NCBI GenBank assembly: GCA_951799405.1
Contig: OX637333.1
Coordinates: 10,353,960-10,417,959 of the forward strand
DNA: 64,000 bases
Direction of reading: 5' to 3'
Source of the DNA: Agapetus fuscipes
Lineage: Eukaryota; Arthropoda; Insecta; Trichoptera; Glossosomatidae
The notes beneath the pieces are model-generated. The model had not been told where the DNA came from, did no database searches, and saw only the letters and a program-made list of their open reading frames with translations. Position numbers and translations under genes: made by a program. Positions 20,475-31,055 of the stretch are shown here, in pieces (the stretch's first letter is position 1; each line of letters begins with the position of its first letter).

Positions 20475-20476
20475 TA
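20440..20476. repeat. (CT)n microsatellite
   Basis: About 15 CT units. Confidence 0.9.
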
Positions 20477-20534
20477 CAGATTACAAAAAATATATTTACG
20501 TGTAATTTTTTTGGTGAACGCTGTTTTTGTTGAT

Positions 20535-20930
20535 CTGCCATTTTTGTTTCTTATACTTTATGGTCTTAGCAAAATAGTTACAATAATGAAAAATATCAAG
20601 CATGTTCATTATTTTTTTTATCTTAATTATTATTATATATATATATATAATTAAAAATATATATAATTATTTATAATTAAAAAGCATAAACAAAATTCCA
20701 AAAACAGCACACACGAAAAAAAAGCTAAAAATGTAAAAAAAACGAGTTTTTTTAAATATTTTTTTGTTGTGGCAATTCTTAAGTTATATATTTTGTTCAA
20801 GCTTTATAATTAAGATAAAAAATTAATAAACATGCTTGATTTTTTTCATTACTGTAACTATTTTGCTAAGACCATAAAGTGTAAGAAACAAAAACGGCAG
20901 ATTTAGCTTTATAACACGGCTTAATTCTCA
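20535..20930. mobile_element. Foldback element, copy 2
   Basis: Left arm from GATCTGCCATTTTTGTTTC (about 20532) to 20630; right arm from about 20740 to 20925, ending AACGGCAGATTTAGC..ACACGG and then TTAA. The middle includes a (TA)n run at about 20634-20650. Confidence 0.7.
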
Positions 20931-20939
20931 CGCAAGTTC

Positions 20940-21025
20940 CAGTTGCTGTAAGGCCTAAAGGACCTTTGATTACCGGTCTTTACTCAATCCAAATAAATAT
21001 TTCAACTCAGCGAAGAGCATATTTG
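20940..21025 (-). repeat. SINE-C middle fragment, minus strand
   Basis: Contains GTTGCTGTAAGGCC, GACCTTTG, CCGGTCTTT and AGCGAAGAGCATATTTG, which read as SINE-C in reverse. Confidence 0.6.
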
Positions 21026-21036
21026 GATTTTATTTT

Positions 21037-21392
21037 AGTCATAGCTCAGGTGGTATTCCATTCCATTTGGCTTGCATTCCATGCTGAAAGCTCGGGTTCG
21101 AATCCCACCGAGGGTGTCAGAAATGATTTTTCGTTTCGGTGTTTATTTCAAACCCCAAAATAAAATACCGGCAAGTTTTACTCAGCCTTCACAAGAAATG
21201 AGTACCAGCACTCTCGGGAGCTGGGAAACCCCCACTTCAACTGAAGTGGTTGGCGTAAGGCCGGCCCCCTTACCTGTAAAAATAAATAGGTTCAACTCGC
21301 CACATGCGACCCCTTCGGGGATAACGCGGCAAGAAGTTACACTATATGTGTAGCTTAGTTGCGTTAGTTGCGTAGTTGCGTTGCGTATTTAT
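21037..21392 (+). repeat. SINE-B full-length copy
   Basis: Good reference copy: tRNA-like head with B-box GGTTCGAATCCC near 21096, CGTTTCGGTGTTTATTTC, CTCAGCCTTCACAAG, GGGAGCTGGGAAACCCC, CCTTACCTGTAAAAATAAAT, CGACCCCTTCGGGGATAAC, and the end TGTGTAGCTTAGTTGCGTT followed by repeats of AGTTGCGT. Confidence 0.85.
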
Positions 21393-21632
21393 TTTTTTGC
21401 TTAGGAATTAAATTTACGAACTTTGAGATTATGAGTGCTATGCGATAAACACTACACTGTGGAGCAGTCGGTTGCTTTGTCATTCAAGCCTTTCCAGTGT
21501 CAAGATAATCATTGTTTGGACATCAAAGTTACTTCTAATTCATAATATAATACTATTTTCATGCTCATCTCCTTCATTCTAACATAGCTTTGTTATAGTC
21601 ATTGCATTATCAAAAAATGGAATAAAGAAGAC
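21393..21632. other. Unassigned
   Basis: No gene or element recognised. Confidence 0.4.
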
Positions 21633-21990
21633 GTTCAGTGGTCTGGTGATTAACGCTCCGGACTCGTTAGCTGAAGGAAGTCGATTCTAGGTAGCTACTA
21701 GGTACAAAAAATATATATTTCTTTGTCAAATCTGCGTGGAACTTCGCTGGGTTGAAAAATTCATGTGCCTTTACCAAAGACCGATTACTATTTAGTAACC
21801 AAAGGTCCATCAGATTTGGCGCTTTTTATAGCGACGACACGACGCTCTGTCGTCGCTATAGAAAGTGCCAACTACACAATCAAGACCCAGTTGTGTAAGG
21901 CTGGATGGAACTTTAATAAAAGTATATGAATTATTTCAACCCAGCGAAGAGAATATTTTGAAAATTACATAATTTATTATTTTATGCTTC
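21633..21990. repeat. SINE-C inverted pair (hairpin)
   Basis: A plus-strand SINE-C (AGTGGTCTGGTGATTAACG near 21640) runs to GCGCTTTTTATAGCGACGAC near 21838. A minus-strand copy follows immediately (GTCGTCGCTATAGAAAGTGCC to CAGCGAAGAG). The facing ends form a stem of about 22 bp at 21818-21871. Confidence 0.7.
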
Positions 21991-22001
21991 ACGACTGAGT
22001 C

Positions 22002-22750
22002 CGGTCGATAGCTTAGTTGGTAGAGTGCTTGCATTCCAGAGAGCTCGGGTTCGATTCCCACCAAGGATGACAGAAATTATTTCTCGTTTCGGTGTTCATT
22101 TCAAAACCAAAAATCTTTTCACGTGCAAAGTTTAAATTTACTCAGCTTTCATCAGAAATGAGAACCTTCCCCCAGGGATTAGGAAAACCTCACTTATAGT
22201 AATGTAGTTGGGAAAAATTCACCACCTTACTTAAACCCTAAATAAAATACCGGCAGGGTTCACTCAGCCTTTGCAAGAAATAAGTACCAGCCTCCCGCGA
22301 GCTAGGAAACCCCCACTTCAACTGAAGTGGCTGGCATAAAGCCACCCAGCCCCATTTCCTGTAAAAAAATAGGTTCCACTCGCCACACGCGACTCCTTAG
22401 TTACGCTCAGTAGCGGCTCTAGCTAAGTCCTAGGAGAGGGGATGACATTGTAAGTCTGATGCTCACCTGACCATGCACTCCACCAGGGCACCAGCCCACA
22501 CCTGGTCACCACCATACAGAGCACAGGCACAGACACTACATACATATCACCAGGCTGGGCACTGTGCAGGTCCTCGCCTCTCACCACCTACATTTTCTAC
22601 TTTTTTTACAGATATTATTAAGAGCTCAATAACTCAACGTTATAAAGACACTTAATTTTCCTATTTTGTACATAGGGATCATCCCCTTCATCCTCCAATG
22701 ACGCACCACTCCTGGTTACGCTATACTTGTTGCGTTTCTGGGGTTAGTTT
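22002..22750 (+). repeat. Two overlapping SINE-B copies, the second split by a hAT element
   Basis: 22002-22215 starts at GGTCGATAGCTTAGTTGG with B-box GGTTCGATTCCC and is degraded in its 3' half. 22235-22400 is a second copy starting inside the body (AATAAAATACCGGCAGGG). Its end resumes at 22715 (GTTACGCTATACTTGTTGCG) after the hAT insertion. Confidence 0.7.
22408..22714. mobile_element. hAT-like non-autonomous element
   Basis: Flanked by the 8-bp duplication GTTACGCT at 22400-22407 and 22715-22722. Ends are CAGTAGCGGCTC and the reverse complement of CAGGAGTGGTGC. 307 bp, no transposase. It disrupts a SINE-B copy, which fixes the boundaries. Confidence 0.75.
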
Positions 22751-23015
22751 TGCTGCTCCTAGCTGTACGCCTAATTCAAAGACTTCGCTCAGTGCTTCAG
22801 CTAGCATGACTGACACAGCGGAAGTCAGACTAGTCCAGGGTAATTAAACACTGCTAGTGATAATTGGCGGGACTCGCCGTGCTGTCCGCAGACATGCAGA
22901 CTAATGTAATCAGCACACACATTCATTGACTAAAATACGTCATATTGTTGCGTAATTCAGGTTCTTCAATGAGGTCTGCACATAAATTGACATTGCACAA
23001 CTTGGATTATAGGTT
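22751..23015. other. Unassigned
   Basis: No gene or element recognised. Confidence 0.4.
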
Positions 23016-23322
23016 AGACCGGTCCGTAGTCTAATGGTTAACACTTCTTACTCGTAAATGGAAAGTTGTAGGTTCAATCCCGGAGGAGCAAAAAAAAAGT
23101 ACCATTTATATTTTCAAATATGCTCTTTGCTGGATGAAAAAATCACATACCTTTATCAAAGACCGGTCACTAAAAGCCCATCCAGCCTTACAGCAACTGG
23201 GTCTTGCTTGAGAATTGGCGCTTTCAACAGCGACGAACAAGCTCGCAGAGGGCTCTTGAGGTGTGGTACACACAAAAACAGCGCTAACCAAATAAAGCAT
23301 CCTAATATTAATATTTATTAGA
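23016..23322 (+). repeat. SINE-C full-length copy
   Basis: A-box-like CCGTAGTCTAATGGTTAAC, B-box-like GGTTCAATCCC, full body and tail CCTAATATTAATATT. A short Rep-A head (GATGGTATGTGGCTAGCC) follows at 23345-23385. Confidence 0.85.
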
Positions 23323-23385
23323 CATTTTTCATAGTTCCTTAACTTGGAGGATGGTATGTGGCTAGCCACCCATACTAGAAACTGT

Positions 23386-23841
23386 TGAAATGTAGATTTT
23401 GATAGAATTGAACATAGAGTAATGAATTGAATGTATTACACATGACCTTGACAACCACTAAACAACACATAATTTCAATTCAATTCTCTGTCTCTGTTAA
23501 AAAAAGAGAGGAAGAGAGCCACAAAGATGAAGAAGAAGAGCTTGAGTGTTGCTCTGAAATCGGATTCTTTTGAGTATCACTTTACTGGTGTAACCAGACA
23601 CTTCTAATTGCTTTATGTGGTGATTTTTTCGCGTACGCAACACTGGCAATGAGGCAATTAAATCAATCGTTGATTAAAAGGTCATCGTGACGAAGCCAAA
23701 ACAGCATTTTCTTTGACTTTCTGGTAGATGTCTCACTATAAGAAATACTACTATGATGATGATGAGTTGATGACTCTCATGATGCAGTCACTCCAAGGGC
23801 TACAGGAGTAAACGATGCCAGAACTTTGCTTGTTTTCAGTG
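23386..23841. other. Unassigned
   Basis: No gene or element recognised. (GAT)n-rich near 23750. Confidence 0.4.
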
Positions 23842-24440
23842 CATTTCGTCTTCTCTCTCACACATGATGAGGCAGGTGGTTACAGGCCAGAGGACCAGCA
23901 ACTTTAAACGCACGCGCTCCAAACACAGACATTACTTTTCTTACCGGTTCTTTACAGTATGGGTGGTCAGCCTCACACAAAACCTTTTAAATCAAAGAAT
24001 ACCTGTATCTTTTTTTTATTTTAATTCAATTGGAAAAAATAAGAGCCGACACCACGAGAACGAAGAGTCTCCTACGAACCACCGAAATGAAAACTCTCCG
24101 CCCTATCGCAGGATTGACCATGCGAGACAGAACACGAAATTCCGAAATTCGGAGGATCTGTGATGTCGAGGATGTCGTGCGATGGGGTAGAAACAGAAGA
24201 CGTTACTGGAGAGATCACGTCGAAAGAATGGACCCGGTGAGAATCGTGAAAATAGCGGCAGACGAGATACCATCAACCAGCAGACCCCCTGGACGACCAC
24301 CAAAGAGGTGGAAGGACAGCTGGACATCCGCGTCCCAGGAGTGAAACCCGAGAATAAACAGGACCTAGTCCTAAATCTAGATGAAGAAGAAGAAGGAAAA
24401 AATAAGTTTTAATTCACTTTTTTTTCTCTTTTTCCTTTCC
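23842..24440 (+). repeat. Tandem duplication, unit 1 (599 bp)
   Basis: The unit from CATTTCGTCTTCTC to CTTTTTCCTTTCC is repeated at 24447-25045 with a 605-bp period. By eye the units differ at one base (CTAGATG versus CAAGATG near the 3' end). Each contains a minus-strand Rep-A head (TACAGTATGGGTGGTCAGCC) and an RT-3 tail. Confidence 0.9.
24000..24347 (+). pseudogene. RT-3 C-terminal tail, copy 1
   Basis: The frame reads LLRTTEMKTLRPIAGLTMRD, a WRDHVERMDPVRIVKIA segment, and PPGRPPKRWKDSWTSASQE before a stop. This is the conserved C-terminal end of a retrotransposon endonuclease-reverse transcriptase (post-RT domain). The frame is intact for 104 codons but its first Met is arbitrary: the RT core is missing, so this is a 5'-truncated element. 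Confidence 0.8.
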
Positions 24441-24446
24441 TTTTTC

Positions 24447-25045
24447 CATTTCGTCTTCTCTCTCACACATGATGAGGCAGGTGGTTACAGGCCAGAGGAC
24501 CAGCAACTTTAAACGCACGCGCTCCAAACACAGACATTACTTTTCTTACCGGTTCTTTACAGTATGGGTGGTCAGCCTCACACAAAACCTTTTAAATCAA
24601 AGAATACCTGTATCTTTTTTTTATTTTAATTCAATTGGAAAAAATAAGAGCCGACACCACGAGAACGAAGAGTCTCCTACGAACCACCGAAATGAAAACT
24701 CTCCGCCCTATCGCAGGATTGACCATGCGAGACAGAACACGAAATTCCGAAATTCGGAGGATCTGTGATGTCGAGGATGTCGTGCGATGGGGTAGAAACA
24801 GAAGACGTTACTGGAGAGATCACGTCGAAAGAATGGACCCGGTGAGAATCGTGAAAATAGCGGCAGACGAGATACCATCAACCAGCAGACCCCCTGGACG
24901 ACCACCAAAGAGGTGGAAGGACAGCTGGACATCCGCGTCCCAGGAGTGAAACCCGAGAATAAACAGGACCTAGTCCTAAATCAAGATGAAGAAGAAGAAG
25001 GAAAAAATAAGTTTTAATTCACTTTTTTTTCTCTTTTTCCTTTCC
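24447..25045 (+). repeat. Tandem duplication, unit 2 (599 bp)
   Basis: Second unit, separated from the first by six bases (TTTTTC). Just downstream, AAAAGTGAATTAAAACTT at about 25123-25140 is the reverse complement of a stretch near the unit's end (25010-25028), giving a local inverted repeat. Confidence 0.9.
24605..24952 (+). pseudogene. RT-3 C-terminal tail, copy 2
   Basis: Same 104-codon frame as in unit 1, identical as far as I can see. The identity shows the duplication is recent compared with the age of the RT fragment. Confidence 0.8.
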
Positions 25046-25236
25046 GAGGCAGAGAAAGAGAGTGTGATGCTCTTCTTTTCTCTTCTAGTTCCCTCTCAAC
25101 GACGAGAGAGAGGAGGTTTAATAAAAGTGAATTAAAACTTTGTTTTTCCATTTTTTTTTTTAAATACATATACAATGGACTTTCACTGTGTTAACAGAGA
25201 TACCCACAGATCACGGAATAAAAAAAAACCCTTATA

Positions 25237-25320
25237 AATATAATAATAATAATAATTTTAGGATGATTTATTTGGTGAGCGCTGTTTTTGTGTGTATCAC
25301 ACCTCAAGAGCCCTCTAAAT
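25237..25320 (-). repeat. SINE-C 3' end, minus strand
   Basis: Reverse complement: GAGGGCTCTTGAGGTGTGAT, then CAAAAACAGCGCTCACC, ending CATCCTAAAATTATTATT. Confidence 0.75.
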
Positions 25321-25360
25321 ATACTATATAATAATATAATACCTATATCATTTAAAATTA

Positions 25361-25482
25361 AAGTAAGCCCGGCAACTTTTGCTGACCTTCCCAGAAACAG
25401 GGATGACATTTGCAAAGGGAACCATTTTTTACAGTATGGGTGGTCAGCCTCACACACCAACCCTCCAGTCAAGGAATGCACT
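25361..25482 (-). repeat. Rep-A head half, minus strand
   Basis: From CATTCCTTGACTGGAGGGTT to GCCGGGCTTACTTTAAT. The 3' half is missing. Confidence 0.7.
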
Positions 25483-25644
25483 GTTAATTATTTTAAAAAA
25501 CGTACCCGAAATCCATAACAATATACTTAATAATTTGTTTTAAAGATAAGGTTTAGTGTGTCGTCCCCACGACATCAAATTATTCGTCTGTTGGCTGCCA
25601 TAAACATGTGTAGGAATGCTCGACCAGGTGGGGGACGCTGAGAG

Positions 25645-26215
25645 TTCCATGGCAGAACATCACATCGCATGACATAACATCACATGACGAAACATTATAG
25701 CATTAGTCATCTACATATTATGTTTTTTGTGACATGCTGTTTTGCTGCTTTGTAGGTATGGGATGTTTTTTCGTGTCCCGTTTATAGTATATTTTGTTTG
25801 AGGTATGTGATGTCTAGCCATAGTTAAGGTTTTTTCCAGTGATGTTTTTTTTCATTATGATGTTTTTCCTGTGATTTTTGCAATGTGATGTTTTGTCCTG
25901 CGATGTTTTGTCAAAGCGATTTTTTAACAGTGCAAAGTTTTTCCTGTGATGTTTTGTAATTGTGATGGTTTTCCTATGATTATTTGAATTTGTGATGTTT
26001 TTTCCTATTATGGTTTGTCATCGTGATGTTTTGTCCTATCATGTTATGTCTTGTGATATGTCGTCAGGTGATATAATGTCATATGATTTTTTCCCCGTGT
26101 GATGTTTTTTCCGAGTTATTTTTTTGTCATTGTGATGATTTTTTCTGTTATGTATTGCCATAATGTGATGTTTTGTCCTTGATATTTTTTGTCACTGCGA
26201 TGTTATTTCCTGTTA
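25645..26215. repeat. Degenerate minisatellite (GTGATGTTTTGTCNT-like)
   Basis: Units near GTGATGTTTTGTCATT repeat with variation from about 25830 to 26210. At 25650-25695 similar units occur on the opposite strand (AACATCACATGAC). The unit resembles the 16-bp unit of the array at 51959-52257. Confidence 0.7.
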
Positions 26216-26464
26216 CCGACGCGACGTTGGGACCCCATCCTGGAAGAAAAGGTGGAAGAGGAAGAGCAGGAAAGAGGAACGGAGAAGGCAAGAAGGAAGA
26301 ATGCCAAGCTGAGGTGGGATAAATGGGGGGACCACTCAAAGTCCATCTAACCGTTACACGACCAAAGCAGTAGTCAATTTATTTCAAGAAGAAATGTATC
26401 AACTTCTTTCTTTTATTTGCGTAGACTTTTCTTATTTTCAAAGAGATAAAAATAAAACCAAGTA

Positions 26465-26690
26465 ACTGTAACTGTAACTCTGTCGACATTCCGTCAGGGG
26501 TGGCCAGAGCTTCTGCAGAGCTGCCTCCATTTATTCATATTCTTACAAATTTATTTCAATTTATTCATATCCATCTCCTTTTTCATGCATTTTCTTCTTT
26601 TACGCTCACTTAGTAAAACAAGAATATTGTTTATTTAAGCACTGTTTTCTTTTCCTTTTTTTGCATTGATTAAAAATTACGAACGCTTTC
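26465..26690 (-). pseudogene. RT-1 terminal scrap, minus strand
   Basis: Reverse complement shows KRRKCMKKEMDMNK-like, then ..NKWRQLCRSSGHP and GACAGAGTTACAG. Frame broken. Confidence 0.6.
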
Positions 26691-26765
26691 GAAAAGTCTT
26701 CGGGGATAACGCGGCAAGAAGTTGCACTATATGTGTAGCTTGTTGCATTTTTTGCGTTTCGGTGC
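26691..26765 (+). repeat. SINE-B 3' end
   Basis: CTTCGGGGATAACGCGGCAA, then CACTATATGTGTAGCTTGTTGC. Confidence 0.75.
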
Positions 26766-26899
26766 TAATGCCATCATAAGGTAAGCTAAATTTGAAAACA
26801 AGGAAAAATATGTCAATATTCTATGCAAAAAAAAAGTGCAAATACACAAAACAGTTGTTAAATAAAGAATAATGAGGTCCGCACATGAATTGACCTAGA

Positions 26900-26950
26900 C
26901 AAAAATGTGTCATCACGCGGCCGGGTTGCTAGGGGAAAAGCATACAATTA
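26900..26950 (-). repeat. Repeat E fragment
   Basis: Reverse complement: CCCTAGCAACCCGGCCGCG, then TGACACATTTTTG. Confidence 0.5.
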
Positions 26951-27006
26951 TTTTGTATTAGAAACATGCTTCATTTTTGTTTTTAGGCTTTCACGGCCGG
27001 ATCTAG

Positions 27007-27302
27007 ATGCTTGATTTTCTGGTTCCGGGTTTTGACCGTGGTCCATGTTTTTGCTTGTCTTCTTCTTTTTTCTTTTTATTCTTTCTTGAAGACTTTCAGC
27101 TTACGTTTCATCTCCTCTGTGGGCGACTTCTTCGGAGTTCTGTTCAGTAGCGAACAGAACTCCGAAGAAGTCGCGCACAGAGGAGACGAAACGTAAGCTG
27201 AAAGTCTTCAAGAAAGTCTTCAAGAAAGAATAAAAAGAAAAAAGAAGAAGACAAGCAAAAACATGGACCACGGTCAAAACCCGGAACCAGAAAATCAAGC
27301 AT
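27007..27302. mobile_element. 0.3-kb near-perfect palindrome (foldback element)
   Basis: Left arm 27007-27145, centre AGTAGC (27146-27151), right arm 27152-27302. The arms differ by two substitutions that I can see and a 12-base duplication (GTCTTCAAGAAA) in the right arm. Both strands therefore encode nearly the same 61-65-codon frame starting MIFWFRVLTVVHVFACLLLF; I regard that as a by-product of the palindrome, not a gene. The left flank has GGCTTTCACGGCCGGATC. No clear TSD. It could be a foldback transposon or a hairpin-mediated inverted duplication. Confidence 0.75.
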
Positions 27303-27644
27303 GCTTTATTTTATCCTTGTCTATGAGAGTGCACAAAACTTGAATATTATTTAATTGTTTTTATTTATTTATCTATAAAAAGGACCCCAACCGTCGCTGT
27401 CGGGTTTGGGTTATTTGTTTTACAGATCCTCTACAGATATCTTTATCTTTATGGCTTGTACATTAAACACCCATACATTATCATCATCATCATGAGCGCT
27501 GTAAAACCCTGCGTTATAGCAACTCTCACACCGTGGCTGGGTTGATAAAGGGGCATACTTCCATCAGTTGACATCAATTCTTTTTAATATATTGATAATC
27601 TACTGATAGTAATAATAATAACATAAGGATTGGGTTCTTTTACC
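27303..27644. other. Unassigned
   Basis: No gene recognised. (ATC)n near 27480-27495 is followed by GAGCGCTGTAAAACC, slightly like the 18306-18380 tail. Confidence 0.4.
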
Positions 27645-28048
27645 ATTAGGTTGGTATGATTATGACCACCCATACTGTAAAAATCGTCAATCATCTATAA
27701 TCTTATTTGCAAATATATATTGACATTTAAGGCTTATATTTTATGTACGCCCACAAGAAGACACGTGTAAGTTCGCGTTACACATGTTGCATGCGCACTA
27801 ACAAAATCAACCAAACCTCACATGAGCACAAATCTTGCGACTCCTGCCGCCTTTCTCGGAAATGGGGTGGCATTGGCTAAAGTGATTTTGCTAATGTCTC
27901 CCCTGTTTTTAGGGAAAGTCGGCAAGAGTTGCAGGGCTTATGATCATTTGAGATTTGGGTTTTTATTTTTTAAGTACCTACCTATGTACATACACATGCG
28001 GTATTTGCTTGTGGGCATACATTTAAAATTAATATAAAGTTGCTATTC
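27645..28048 (+). repeat. Rep-A plus copy with a minus copy nested inside
   Basis: The plus-strand head (TTAGGTTGGTATGATTATGACC..TGTAAAAATCG) at 27645-27690 is followed by a minus-strand copy (27693-27886), then the plus-strand copy continues (TTTTGCTAATGTCTCCCC ... GGCATACATTTAAAATTAATA) to 28048. The arrangement can fold on itself. Confidence 0.7.
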
Positions 28049-28460
28049 TAACGTTGAAAATACCGGGCCTTAGATGTAGTATCTTACAATTTTTTTCGGT
28101 TCCATATTTCATTTTTTCACACGGCCCATGCTATTTAATTTCACTCACCGGTCAGAAGTATCAGGGAGGTGGTTGTGAGTGCGCGCTTTTTTCACCTGAA
28201 AATAAAACATCATTTAGAAATTGGAGAAAATACAAATAATGTATATCCATATCCGAAATTTCATATCCATAATATCCCTGTTTAAGTTTTAACAATGGAG
28301 TGGAATTGAAATGACGCAGACCTCCCAAGCAACCGTCAATCGCAACTCCATTGATGTTTAGAACAATAGAAGGATTGTACAATAACTGATATTTATGTTT
28401 AACATTTCGCTATACAGAGCGGATGCCGACATGAATACTGTAATATTCTGCTGTTGTATC
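28049..28460. other. Unassigned
   Basis: No gene or element recognised. Confidence 0.4.
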
Positions 28461-28965
28461 CAGTGTTGCCACCTTAGCCCTTTTGGGTCTAGATCTAGCA
28501 CTTTTTACTGTAGGTGAACTCATTGTTTAATGATTTAGCCCGAAAAGGGCTATCTAGCCCTTTTCATTTACTTAAAAATATTGTACGAAAATCTGAAATT
28601 TGCGCCATGCTAACATCGCGATAACATCGAACTTTCGCGATTTTTGTCGTATATATTGTTTTTTTTTTTTTGGTAGATACCATTTGTTCGATTATGGCAA
28701 CATATCTATGGCAACTAAATGATTCTAAACGGAAAATTTGTTAATTTTAGTTTGTAAAATAACTAATATTTTTAATTTTTGAACCTAATTTTGAAAAAAA
28801 TTATTGTGATTCAAACTAAAAAATAAATGCATAATTGAAATCATTAGTCCAGGTGTTTTTTTAGCCTTTTTTTACACCAACTCTTTTTGTGCTCCTTTTA
28901 GCCCGATCTAGCACTTTTTAGCTTCTTCAATTGCCCCCATTACTAAAACTAAGGTGGCAACATTG
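28461..28965. mobile_element. hAT non-autonomous element, 505 bp
   Basis: Starts CAGTGTTGCCACCTTAG and ends CTAAGGTGGCAACATTG, a 17-bp TIR with one mismatch. It is flanked by a perfect 8-bp duplication GTTGTATC (28453-28460 and 28966-28973). Subterminal TCTAGCACTTTTTA occurs near both ends. No transposase frame. Confidence 0.9.
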
Positions 28966-28973
28966 GTTGTATC

Positions 28974-29879
28974 CAGCCACCATCACAGAGTATTGTAGGT
29001 TTATAGAGGGCGGTCTTAGAACAAAAAAAATGTAACCAAGTAGTATTATTTATATATGAAACGATGGGTAGCGCCAGCAACTACCCTACGTGTCTAGACA
29101 ATACTAAATTATCATCATAATATCATTCTATATTATTACTATTCTACTCAGTTGGCCAAGTAAATAAAAACAATTGAAGATGGTAAAACATATTTTATTT
29201 AAAAAAAAAACTTCAAATAGCACAACTTAATTACATTACAACAATTGATTATAAATTACATTTATGTTATAAATACATTTTCTTCTTTTTTAATGTGTTA
29301 TTACTTATTTTTCTATCATAATATATACATTGTGACTTGCTCAATTCAAATTTAATAATTATGTCCATAATCTGATGTTGAAAAGATATATCACATTTAA
29401 GATTTACACTTAATGTATTCCCACAAGAAGACACATTTCACACTTATAAAGTACAACTTTTCTTAAAAAAACAGTTCTTCATTTCATACAAAAAGTACAG
29501 TCCTTCATTTCATACAAAAAGTACAGTTCACCCAAACTTTTTGTTTTTTCCAGTAAGTACATTACTAATCGTGAAATAGAAACGAATCCGATTACTTTAA
29601 CTCCGTATTAAAACAATGAGGTACACAACAACGGCGACTGGACATTGTAAATTGCCAAATCACAAAATTTAAAGAATTTTCAAAAGGGAAGCGCTCCTTG
29701 CGTAGATTGCAAAAACACAAATGGCCGCCACATGGGGACTGGCGGTATACCTCGTGACCACTCGTGACCAGACATGTGACCCAATCGGAGCTCTGATTGG
29801 TCGGAGAAACCGTGACTGTGAATAACTACCCAAATAATGTTGCCAGGAACCAAAATATGCCCTAAGTTTCCTAGGCATG
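28974..29879. other. Mostly unassigned
   Basis: A minus-strand Rep-A tail scrap lies at 29385-29450 (AAAAGATATATCACATTTAAG). A 30-base direct repeat (CAGT..TTCATTTCATACAAAAAGTA) occurs at about 29470-29525. No gene recognised. Confidence 0.4.
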
Positions 29880-30010
29880 GCCACCATTCCGCTAGGGGCG
29901 GCCAGTACCTCCGCAGATGTGTTTCGACTTTGTTCTGTTCTCTCATTTCCTCAATATTCATCACTATCTTCATGCATGCTCTTCTCTTTTTGTCACTCTA
30001 CAGAGCCCGA
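29880..30010 (-). pseudogene. RT-1 C-terminal tail
   Basis: On the minus strand: KKRRACMKIVMNIEEM, then REQNKVETHLRRYWPPLAEW. Continues past 29880 as an unrelated open frame. Confidence 0.65.
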
Positions 30011-30229
30011 TAATTTTCAATCTTAAAATATGTAATAAAAAAACAATAAAAAGTGTAGTTGGTTACGGAGCGAGTAAAATTTATTCATGTGCGACATGTT
30101 TCGTGAACAATCCTTGTAGAAACCAAACACAAGTTCTTTTGAGGGTTACAAGGGGGAAAAAACCCTCATTAATTAATATTCAATGTTGCTTATTTGATCA
30201 ATCCAATTTTTTCCTTTCATGATTACCTT

Positions 30230-30360
30230 TGACATTGCCTTTGTAAACTCATTTTATCAATCGTTCTTCGTCCATTGTCCATTCTAGATAACCGAACCAT
30301 CTGATTGTATTTCTGTTTACTTTCATTCTCATACTCTTTTACGGCATATAAGCAAGACGC
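30230..30360 (-). pseudogene. RT-1 fragment, minus strand
   Basis: Reads ENESK..YNQMV, an RWFGYLE-like segment in the next frame, then MDEERLIK-like. It abuts a plus-strand RT-1 fragment head to head. Confidence 0.55.
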
Positions 30361-30660
30361 AACAATGATTTGGGTATTTGGAAAGAATGGATGAAGAACA
30401 CCTGACAAAGAATATGTAAGTACATAGGTAGATAATTTTAAAAGTCAGGGTTGATCTTGGCTTGATACAATTAGTGGAATGGGGAAGGTGTGGGACTTAC
30501 AGAATGAATGCAAAAGAAGGAAATATGTGAAAAAGGTGATGGATATGAATGAACTGACGGAATAATGTCAAGATAGGATGAAGTGGAGGAAACCCTGCAG
30601 AGGTTTTGACCACTTTTAGTGAAACGGCGACAGCGTTACAGTTACAGTATTGTTCATTCA
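30361..30660 (+). pseudogene. RT-1 fragment, plus strand
   Basis: FGYLERMDEEHLTKN near 30365-30415, then NECKRRKYVKKVMDMNEL near 30500-30560 and KWRKPCRGFDHF, ending with GGCGACAGCGTTACAG. Confidence 0.65.
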
Positions 30661-30814
30661 TTTAAAAAATGGGCAGTTCACTTATAACACTGAATGAATG
30701 GCTGTCATATCAAAATTTTATGAATGAAGCTGTGTTTTAAAAAATCCCATGAGAACAGCTTTTAATGTCTACAAAAACATACAAGGAGAATGGAATTTTT
30801 ATGTTCTCACATAT

Positions 30815-31055
30815 TGACCTGTACCCTGAGTGTGCCACTTCTATCGGAGATCGGCGATTGACCTGTTTCAGGAAAGGTGAGCAAGAGTGTCAGGGTTAAT
30901 GTTCTTTTTACATCTGGGTTTTTATTTTGTGGGCAAGCATACACATGCAGGCTGCAGCACATGCAAGCGCAAACTTCGACGTGTCTGCTTGTGGACATAC
31001 CTACATTAAATATGATTCTTAAATTTGAATAAATCCTTGAACTTATAGATATGCA
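30815..31055 (+). repeat. Rep-A copy with degraded head
   Basis: GACCTGTTTCAGGAAAGGTG near 30857, then ACACATGCAGGCTGCAGC, GTGTCTGCTTGTGGACATAC and a degraded tail. Confidence 0.7.

Noticed and set aside
25645..26215. CRISPR-like array
   Set aside because: Units are continuous and degenerate, without unique spacers; the setting is eukaryotic.
27011..27298. Two similar hydrophobic small proteins encoded on opposite strands
   Set aside because: They mirror each other because the DNA is a palindrome; no independent sign of a gene.
29680..29973. 97-codon minus-strand frame as a gene
   Set aside because: Its first 30 codons are an RT-1 tail; the rest is unrelated read-through.
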